Shown here: positions 9,478 through 9,636 of the stretch, one piece after another
How positions within the stretch are numbered: position 1 is the stretch's first letter
How the letters are laid out: each line of letters opens with the position of its first letter
NCBI GenBank assembly: GCA_002714565.1
Contig: PAXU01000010.1
Location: forward strand, 26,637 to 36,272
Source of the DNA: Rhodopirellula sp.
Lineage (GTDB): Bacteria > Planctomycetota > Planctomycetia > Pirellulales > Pirellulaceae
Direction: 5' to 3'
Length of the DNA: 9,636 nucleotides
The notes under the pieces: model-generated
What the model saw: only the letters and a program-made list of their open reading frames with translations
Told to the model about the DNA's origin: nothing
The model's database searches: none
Made by a program: the position numbers and the translations under genes

Positions 9478-9636
9478 TGACCTGGGTTATCGAAACTGGG
9501 ATGCTAAGCCAACCCTCCGCCCTGCTATCTGGACGGTCATCACCAAGGATGGCATTCGGCTGGCATGGCGTCACAAATGGTTGAGACGACTAATCATACT
9601 TAGCTGGATCCCTGCATTTATCCTTGGCATTTTTAT
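9467..9636 (+). CDS. ABC transporter membrane subunit, N-terminal part (3' end outside window)
   Basis: This is the start of the gene for the membrane partner of the ATPase, cut by the right edge after 56 complete codons. It begins MPINDLGYRNWDAKP, a short polar cytoplasmic leader with the Tyr-x-x-Trp pattern I recall from planctomycete ABC-2 permeases. A Trp/Arg-rich amphipathic stretch (about 22-42) and the first hydrophobic membrane segment (from about residue 43, IILSWIPAFILGIF) follow. The ATG overlaps the ATPase gene by 11 bp, and a strong ribosome binding site precedes it. The assignment as permease rests on this leader, the start of a membrane segment and the context; the rest of the protein is not visible. 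Confidence 0.8.
   Translation, partial: MPINDLGYRNWDAKPTLRPAIWTVITKDGIRLAWRHKWLRRLIILSWIPAFILGIF

Overview
All genes in this window lie on the plus strand, tightly packed and close to 50% GC by eye. The layout is: the 3' part of an M20-family amidohydrolase (AbgB-like), a LysR-type regulator, the large and small subunits of glutamate synthase (gltB, gltD), an ABC-2 type ATP-binding protein, and the first 57 codons of its membrane partner. The best guess for the source is a planctomycete (Pirellulales-like). The reasons are the short hydrophilic N-terminus followed by a Trp/Arg-rich stretch in the ABC permease, the style of the ABC ATPase, and the lack of clear Shine-Dalgarno sequences before three of the five visible starts. 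This is inference from remembered family appearance, not a database result.

Region 1-1107 is an amidohydrolase open through the left edge, with its metal-binding motifs in the visible part. Region 1108-1289 is the longest non-coding gap (182 bp); it holds two small inverted repeats ahead of the LysR gene. Region 1290-2249 is the LysR regulator. After 64 bp comes gltB (2314-6885), then a 71 bp gap and gltD (6957-8462). After 82 bp an ABC ATPase starts with GTG (8545-9477). Its end overlaps the start of the permease gene (9467 to the right edge) by 11 bp.

The centre is the GOGAT pathway. GltB releases ammonia from glutamine and channels it to 2-oxoglutarate at an FMN/3Fe-4S site. GltD supplies the electrons from NAD(P)H through FAD and Fe-S clusters. 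The LysR gene directly upstream is a natural candidate for a GltC-like regulator, though co-directional rather than divergent as in Bacillus subtilis. The AbgB-like enzyme may release glutamate or a related amino acid from an amide, which would fit the nitrogen theme, but its substrate is unknown. The ABC pair looks like a separate two-gene unit.

No mobile elements, CRISPR arrays, tRNA/rRNA genes or convincing terminators were seen. All the core enzymes look intact. I do not see evidence for an undescribed system here; the findings are modest regulatory and context observations.
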